Position numbers and translations under genes: made by a program. A stretch of DNA of 10,837 nt from the NCBI GenBank assembly GCA_034112085.1, contig JAWUWD010000011.1, positions 1 to 10,837 of the forward strand, written 5' to 3'. Origin of the DNA: JAWUWD01 sp034112085. GTDB taxonomy: Bacteria > Bacteroidota > Bacteroidia > Cytophagales > Cyclobacteriaceae. The notes under the pieces were generated by a model. That model was not told the DNA's origin, did not search any database, and saw only the letters and a program-made list of their open reading frames with translations. Of the stretch, positions 6,561 through 10,837 are shown piece by piece; within the stretch, counting starts at the first letter, position 1; the number at the start of each line of letters is the position of its first letter.

Positions 6561-7262
6561 ATGTTAGGCATAAGAAGTTCGGAAAAAGAACAAATGGATA
6601 ATTTTGAATTATCTGGAAACGAACTAAACAAAACACTAAGCGGCCTTTCTATCATCAACAAATATCTTGGGAATACATCAGCAACCTGTAAAGCTGTAAA
6701 AATAGAAATACTTAAATCCGACAAACAGATTAAAATAATAGACTTAGGCTGCGGTGCTGGAGACAATTTAAGGAAAATTGCAAAATGGTGCTCTAAGAAC
6801 AATAAACAGGTAGAGCTCTTGGGTATAGATGGAAATGCTCATGTTCTCAAATATGCTACTGAAAAAAATATTAATAACAGCTCTATAAACTATTTAAAAG
6901 CCGACATACTCAACCCAGAATTCATCTTACCTACTTGTAACATTCTTATTAGTAGCCATTTTATGTATCATTTTAGTGACCATGAATTTGTGGAGTTTCT
7001 TAAGAAAGCAAAAACAAACATCACTACTAAAATCATATTTAGTGAGTTACAAAGAAATTCGTTCGCCTATTCCTTATTTAAAATAAGTTCTGCTTTACTC
7101 CCTTTTTCAACTATTGTAAAGCAAGATGGACTAGCGGCCATTAGAAGATCTTTCATCAAAAAGGAACTTGTTTCCATTTTGGAAAAGGCTCAAATGAAAG
7201 AATACCAAATTACTTGGAAATGGGCATTTCGATTTTTAATCTCTATCGAGATAGAAAAATAA
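6561..7262 (+). CDS. Class I SAM-dependent methyltransferase (second paralogue)
   Basis: A 233-residue methyltransferase clearly related along its whole length to the one at 1035-1742. Shared blocks include SGxxLxxxLxxLxIINKxLG, the SAM motif DLGCGAGD (61-68), ELLGIDGN with D90, AYSLFK (169-174), QDGLAAIRRSF and the C-terminal ITWKWAFR. Differences lie in likely substrate-side positions: MYHFSD replaces LHHFED, and SELQRN (161-166) replaces NDLHRH. It therefore probably methylates a different position or intermediate of the same product. It starts at the base after the membrane protein's stop and is the last gene of the operon; the stop is followed by 135 nt and a convergent gene. The first ATG is supported because the residues before MDNFELSG match the paralogue's N-terminus. 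Confidence 0.87.
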   Translation: MLGIRSSEKEQMDNFELSGNELNKTLSGLSIINKYLGNTSATCKAVKIEILKSDKQIKIIDLGCGAGDNLRKIAKWCSKNNKQVELLGIDGNAHVLKYATEKNINNSSINYLKADILNPEFILPTCNILISSHFMYHFSDHEFVEFLKKAKTNITTKIIFSELQRNSFAYSLFKISSALLPFSTIVKQDGLAAIRRSFIKKELVSILEKAQMKEYQITWKWAFRFLISIEIEK

Positions 7263-7365
7263 AGCCATTGATGAAGACTAGAATAATCTTATTAAGATAT
7301 GTGTTTCAGAAGTGTCATTTTCATAGTTAACCTACAAGGAAATGGCGGCTTGAAATTACTCAGAA

Positions 7366-7394
7366 ATCTTGTCACTAAACTTTAGTGGCAAGAT
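7366..7394. terminator. Inverted repeat between convergent operons, probable bidirectional terminator
   Basis: The arm at 7366-7379 (ATCTTGTCACTAAA) is complementary to 7381-7394 over 14 positions with a single T·G pair (7372/7388). Allowing for a realistic loop, this gives a stem of about 12 bp closing AACTT. It begins only 3 nt beyond the stop codon of the minus-strand Cfa-like gene and about 100 nt after the plus-strand operon's last stop. The T runs next to it are short and imperfect on both sides, so intrinsic termination is plausible rather than certain. The rest of 7263-7397 shows no gene, only a weak 13-nt AT-rich palindrome at 7286-7298. Confidence 0.65.
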
Positions 7395-7397
7395 CAT

Positions 7398-8672
7398 TTA
7401 CTTCAAATTCTGATTGTTGGGTTTTGCATAAACCATTTGGACCACATTGATATTGCGCATTTTGAAAGCGGCCTCACAATACGAGAGGTAGTAGTTCCAT
7501 TTACGAACGAATTCATCATTGAACCCCAGTGATTTCACTTCGTTGATTTTTTTATTGAAATTTTCGTTCCATTGATTCAGAGTTCGTGCATAATGCAATC
7601 CCATTTCTTCTAGCCCTACCAAATGAAGATCTCCTGTCGCGTTGACATTCTTATTTAGTATGGCAATACTTGGTAAAAGTGAGCCTGGAAAAATATGCTT
7701 TTGGATCCAATCTACATTGCTTTTCAGGTCTTGATATCTAGAATCTGGGCTAGTGATCGTCTGAATAGCCACAATGCCGTCAGGCTTCAGGACTTCATGT
7801 ATTTTTTTAAAATATGATTTGTAATACTGATCGCCAACGGCCTCGATCATCTCAATAGATACAATTTTGTCAAACTGCCCTTTGAGATCTCTATAATCTT
7901 TGAATACAATACTAATTTTTTCGCTAAGTCCCGCTGCTTCCACTTGCTTGGTAGCATAATCAAACTGTTCCTGAGAAATAGTAATACCGGTAACATGCAC
8001 ATCATAATGAGAAGCCATATAGATGGCCATCCCTCCCCAACCACATCCAATCTCTAGAATTTCATCTCCTTTCGATAACTGCAGTTTCTCGGCAAGCTTT
8101 TGATACTTCAGTTGCTGTGCATCAAAAAGCGACTTGTCCTGATCCTCATAATAGGCACTAGAATAGGTCATGCTTTGGTCCAACCATAACTTGTAAAAGT
8201 CATTACTTAGATCGTAATGAAAGGAAATGTTTTTTTGTGAGCCTTCTTGAGTATTGGATTTACGTCTATGAATGAATCTATTCACAAACTGAAAACTATT
8301 CCAAGCTAACTTAGATGCTTTGCTGCCACTTAATCCTGGCATATTATCAAAATTCAGTAAGGACCACGAGATCACATCAACAATACTGCTAGTTTCCCAA
8401 TAGCCCTCTACATAGGCTTCGCCAAACCCTACATCACCATAGAGTTTTACTTTATTGAAAAAATTATCATCAGTAATTTTAATCTCCGCACAATTTGCTT
8501 CGGTTTCATCTCCTGCTACAAATGAAGATCCGTTGGGTAGACTGATTTTCGCAGCGCCTTTATTCATTCTTTTTAAAAAGCTAACTACAAATTTTTCGTT
8601 GGCAGATAATTTCGAAGAAGTATCAGCGACTGGTTTGAATACTTTGACTTGATCAATCAATACTGTGTCCAT
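7398..8672 (-). CDS. Cyclopropane-fatty-acyl-phospholipid synthase-like SAM methyltransferase
   Basis: A 424-residue enzyme with the two-part Cfa layout: an N-terminal lipid-binding region (about 1-140) and a catalytic Rossmann domain. Family motifs are plain: FHYDLSNDFYKLWLD (151-165), MTYSSAYY (168-175), the SAM-binding EIGCGWGGMA (207-216), GITISQEQ (229-236), SIEMIEAVG (272-280), and the closing YYLSYCEAAFKMRNINVVQMVY. Cfa enzymes transfer a methyl or methylene from SAM to the cis double bond of acyl chains in membrane phospholipids, working at the inner face of the membrane. By eye against E. coli Cfa, active-site C139 is Ser (S172) and H266 is Gln (Q304), whereas E239 (E277) and Y317 (Y395) are kept. 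The product may therefore be a methylated or methylene fatty acid rather than a cyclopropane (inference). It is the last gene of a minus-strand operon, 5 nt after the DUF1365 gene. Confidence 0.92.
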   Translation of the reverse strand: MDTVLIDQVKVFKPVADTSSKLSANEKFVVSFLKRMNKGAAKISLPNGSSFVAGDETEANCAEIKITDDNFFNKVKLYGDVGFGEAYVEGYWETSSIVDVISWSLLNFDNMPGLSGSKASKLAWNSFQFVNRFIHRRKSNTQEGSQKNISFHYDLSNDFYKLWLDQSMTYSSAYYEDQDKSLFDAQQLKYQKLAEKLQLSKGDEILEIGCGWGGMAIYMASHYDVHVTGITISQEQFDYATKQVEAAGLSEKISIVFKDYRDLKGQFDKIVSIEMIEAVGDQYYKSYFKKIHEVLKPDGIVAIQTITSPDSRYQDLKSNVDWIQKHIFPGSLLPSIAILNKNVNATGDLHLVGLEEMGLHYARTLNQWNENFNKKINEVKSLGFNDEFVRKWNYYLSYCEAAFKMRNINVVQMVYAKPNNQNLK

Positions 8673-8677
8673 GTTAA

Positions 8678-9490
8678 TTAGGGTGTAATCTTATTTCTAT
8701 TGTAAACGTCTACTTGTAATTCAGGATACTCTTCTTTTTTGTAAAATGGTATCTTTTTTAGCCAAATTTTCATGGCTTGCCAATGAATCAACCCGATGAC
8801 ACGAAGCGTAATCAAAGGGAACAGCAATGCATAACGCACTATATTACTGTTGGTTAAGGCTTTTCTCTCACCACTCAATAGAGCCGTGAAAAAATGATCA
8901 TCTCCTTTATAATCATCGATTCTTAGATTGAGTTTCTCAGAGGGTAGACTCAGTCGAAAATCAAAATCTACATCGTGTGCGATAAAAGGAGAAACATAAA
9001 ATAGTTTTTTTGTGCGGTAGGTGAAAACATCTTTCTTTAGATGAGCAGCATCTATGAAATATGGTTTTATTTCTTTGAAAGTATTTCCAACTTCCACCAC
9101 AGAGCATAAGGGCTTATTATTGATGTCATATACAAAGTAAAAAGACACTGGATTAAATTGATACCCAAGCGTTGCTAGATTAGTCAATAGCATGATTCTG
9201 CCTATAGGTTCAAGTACCTCATTCTGAGCCAAATAGTTTATAAGATGTTCTCTTACCGGTTTAGACGTGTCTGGTTTTCCTTTGGGTAATCTGAGGTGAT
9301 CTCTGTCTCGAAAACTGAAGTAATTAAATGAATTGTATCCGATGAGTTTAATTTTTTTCTTAATCGTTTCCAGCTCATTTAGATCGAGATAAAACATGAA
9401 CAACCGATAGTCAAATTTTCGGTGAATAGGCTCAGACCGCACGTGAACGACTTTAGCATAGTACAAACAAGAATTGACGATCCCTTTCAT
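8678..9490 (-). CDS. DUF1365 family protein
   Basis: A 270-residue member of the DUF1365 family. Its hallmarks are an N-terminal YYAKVVHVRSEPIHRKFDYR segment leading into FMFYLDLNEL (31-40), FNPVSFYFVYD (112-122), EVGNTFKE (133-140) and FYVSPF (164-169). No catalytic activity is firmly established for the family to my knowledge. It is nearly always encoded between a flavin amine-oxidase-like gene and a Cfa-like gene, exactly as here, which links it to modification of unsaturated acyl chains. A hydrophobic stretch near residues 217-235 (VRYALLFPLITLRVIGLIHW) could be a membrane contact. The start ATG lies 4 nt after the stop of the upstream oxidoreductase gene, and no better start is seen. Confidence 0.9.
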   Translation of the reverse strand: MKGIVNSCLYYAKVVHVRSEPIHRKFDYRLFMFYLDLNELETIKKKIKLIGYNSFNYFSFRDRDHLRLPKGKPDTSKPVREHLINYLAQNEVLEPIGRIMLLTNLATLGYQFNPVSFYFVYDINNKPLCSVVEVGNTFKEIKPYFIDAAHLKKDVFTYRTKKLFYVSPFIAHDVDFDFRLSLPSEKLNLRIDDYKGDDHFFTALLSGERKALTNSNIVRYALLFPLITLRVIGLIHWQAMKIWLKKIPFYKKEEYPELQVDVYNRNKITP

Positions 9491-9494
9491 GGTT

Positions 9495-10769
9495 CTATTT
9501 ATTCGCTGGTGTTAAAAGTCCCTTAATAATTTGATCACTCAGCGTCACTGCCGAAGCATATGCGTCTTCATGAAATCCATATCTAAAATAACTTCCACAA
9601 AAATAGATGGGCCCAGTCTGATTCAATTCCTGCAACCTATCTTGAGCCGCAATTGCCTCGAGCGTAAATATAGGATGCGTATAATTGATTTTTTTGATAA
9701 CCTTATTTGGATCCACTACTCCTTGATCATTGATCGATACAAAATAAGACTGATTTTTAGATACATGCTGTAGTCTATTCATGTAGTAAATAGTAGAAGG
9801 TAGCATCTTTCCTTCTTTCTCAATAATGCTATAATTCCATGCCGACCATATACTGCGATTTTTCGGCATAATCGAAGTGTCGGTATGTAGAGTGGCCACA
9901 TTTGGTTGATACTGAAATTTAGACAAAAGCTCTTTTTGCAATTCACTTGGATTGCCCAATAAGTGATAGGCTTCATCACCGTGCGTAGCGACAATGACTC
10001 TGTCAAATTCATAAATCTGACCATCCAAGGTCTCTACTTCAGCCTTATCTCCTTTTTGCGTTACTGTCTTTACCCCCTTACTTGTATGGATTTTATCTTT
10101 GAACGGTGCAATGATCTTCTTTTTATAGGTTTCGCTACCATCCACCATAGTGTACCATTGGTGTTGGGTATGCATCCCAAGCATACCATGATTTTTCATA
10201 AATCTCACAATCGTGACAAACGGAAATTGCAGTGTCACCTCAGCAGGTGTGGACCATATAGCCGAGCTCATCGGTATTATATACTTCTGCGTAAAGCTAT
10301 CGCCATAGCCCTTTTCCTTGATATAGTCTGCTAGATTGAAATCATCATAAGTACCCGACTCTAAATCCTTTATGCTATTGTCATTAAAATGTTTTATTTG
10401 AAGTAGCATCTTCAAAAATCCCGGATTGAATAGATTTTTCTTCTGTGCGAACAATCCAGCAAACCCACTACCATTATATTCCAATCCAGTAGGTTTATGC
10501 TGTACACTGAAGGACATCTCTGTCTTTTTGATGGGTACATCAAGCGTTTCAAAAAGTTTAACGAGGTTAGGATAAGTCACCTTATTAAACACCATAAAAC
10601 CCGTATCTATCGGAACGTCTTTTTCACCTTCTTTTACGTTGACAGTATTCGTGTGTCCACCTACATAGTCGTTCTTTTCAAACAAGGTTAGATCAAAATG
10701 CTCTTTCAATAAATGCGCAGCACCCATTCCCGCAATTCCTGTTCCAATGATGGCTAATTTCTCTTTCAT
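9495..10769 (-). CDS. FAD-dependent oxidoreductase, flavin amine-oxidase-like (Cfa/DUF1365-associated)
   Basis: A 424-residue flavoprotein with the N-terminal dinucleotide motif IIGTGIAGMGAA (7-18), the ribose-binding acid E31 in LFEKNDYVGGHTNT, and DTGFMVFN (55-62). The C-terminal FAD-contact region is YFCGSYFRYGFHEDAYAS (389-408). This is the NAD(P)-binding/amine-oxidase group related to carotenoid desaturases and protoporphyrinogen oxidase. The subfamily with GGHTNTV and GFMVFN is the one that travels with DUF1365 and Cfa-like genes, and an oxidation or desaturation step on acyl chains is the usual proposal. In Rhodobacter a comparable set is controlled by the singlet-oxygen response and linked to unusual methylated and furan fatty acids; no such regulator is visible here. 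It is the first complete gene of the minus-strand operon. The ATG at 10767-10769 is the only start that keeps the whole glycine motif with a short leader. Confidence 0.9.
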   Translation of the reverse strand: MKEKLAIIGTGIAGMGAAHLLKEHFDLTLFEKNDYVGGHTNTVNVKEGEKDVPIDTGFMVFNKVTYPNLVKLFETLDVPIKKTEMSFSVQHKPTGLEYNGSGFAGLFAQKKNLFNPGFLKMLLQIKHFNDNSIKDLESGTYDDFNLADYIKEKGYGDSFTQKYIIPMSSAIWSTPAEVTLQFPFVTIVRFMKNHGMLGMHTQHQWYTMVDGSETYKKKIIAPFKDKIHTSKGVKTVTQKGDKAEVETLDGQIYEFDRVIVATHGDEAYHLLGNPSELQKELLSKFQYQPNVATLHTDTSIMPKNRSIWSAWNYSIIEKEGKMLPSTIYYMNRLQHVSKNQSYFVSINDQGVVDPNKVIKKINYTHPIFTLEAIAAQDRLQELNQTGPIYFCGSYFRYGFHEDAYASAVTLSDQIIKGLLTPANK

Positions 10770-10837
10770 GGTGAACTACTATATTACTGCCGCTTTTAGT
10801 TTTTGATCAGTGCTATTTGGACTTACGCCAGTCATCT
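10770..10837 (-). other. Edge region upstream of the minus-strand operon; promoter or tail of another gene
   Basis: These 68 bases hold no complete gene. I see no convincing Bacteroidota-type promoter (TTG with TAnnTTTG spacing) reading toward the operon, only a TGATCA palindrome at 10804-10809. Two minus-strand frames are open from the edge to a stop. One ends at 10779 after TGVSPNSTDQKLKAAVI, 9 nt from the next ATG; the other ends at 10813 after DDWRKSK. Either could be the C-terminus of an upstream co-transcribed gene, which would fit the tight spacing of this operon, but too little is visible to decide. Confidence 0.3.

Noticed and set aside
1..7262. A flexirubin or aryl polyene cluster
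   Set aside because: Those clusters contain several ketosynthases, FabG-type reductases, ammonia-lyase or acyltransferase genes and no type III PKS; here the SDR looks like an enoyl reductase and a type III PKS is central.
7271..7330. A 19-codon open frame after the second methyltransferase
   Set aside because: It is very short, AT-rich, has no recognisable motif and no start signal; nothing supports translation.
1..10837. Mobile elements, CRISPR arrays, tRNA or rRNA genes
   Set aside because: No transposase or integrase motifs, no regularly spaced repeats and no tRNA/rRNA-like stretches were seen; almost all bases are in well-supported coding genes.

Overview
This AT-rich, gene-dense window looks like a chromosomal segment of a Bacteroidota bacterium, probably a marine Cytophagales- or Flavobacteriia-like organism. 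That guess rests on low GC, an almost complete lack of Shine-Dalgarno-like sequence before starts, and the protein flavour; no rRNA or tRNA is present to fix the taxonomy. Two gene blocks converge on a short intergenic region at about 7263-7397.

Block A (1-7262, plus strand) is one very tight run of ten genes whose neighbours overlap by 1-7 nt or sit 0-1 nt apart. In order they are: a 5'-truncated FAD-dependent oxidoreductase, a SAM methyltransferase, a type III polyketide synthase with an intact Cys-His-Asn triad, an enoyl-ACP-reductase-like SDR (Tyr-x6-Lys, FabL/FabI type), a FabZ-like hot-dog dehydratase, a FabF-like ketoacyl-ACP synthase, an acyl carrier protein, a 4'-phosphopantetheinyl transferase, a 144-residue four-helix membrane protein of unknown function, and a second methyltransferase that is a paralogue of the first. 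The simplest reading is a biosynthetic operon in which a dedicated type II fatty-acid-synthase-like set builds an acyl chain on its own ACP. The type III PKS would extend and cyclise that chain to a resorcinol, pyrone or similar ring, and the flavoprotein and methyltransferases would then tailor it to a phenolic or quinone lipid. The logic resembles Azotobacter ars (FAS plus type III PKS) and Streptomyces srs (type III PKS plus flavoprotein plus methyltransferase), but the gene content differs from both. No ketoreductase or acyltransferase is visible; the operon runs off the left edge.

Block B (7398-10769, minus strand) is a three-gene operon transcribed in the order flavin amine-oxidase-like protein, DUF1365 protein, cyclopropane-fatty-acid-synthase-like methyltransferase, with gaps of only 4 and 5 nt. 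This trio is widespread in bacteria and is linked to modification of unsaturated acyl chains in membrane lipids. The Cfa-like protein keeps the SAM and lipid-binding motifs but appears to have changed two bicarbonate-site residues, so a product other than a simple cyclopropane is possible.

A strong inverted repeat at 7366-7394 lies between the two convergent 3' ends and probably serves as a terminator, possibly for both blocks. The last 68 bases before the right edge may contain the tail of a further minus-strand gene.
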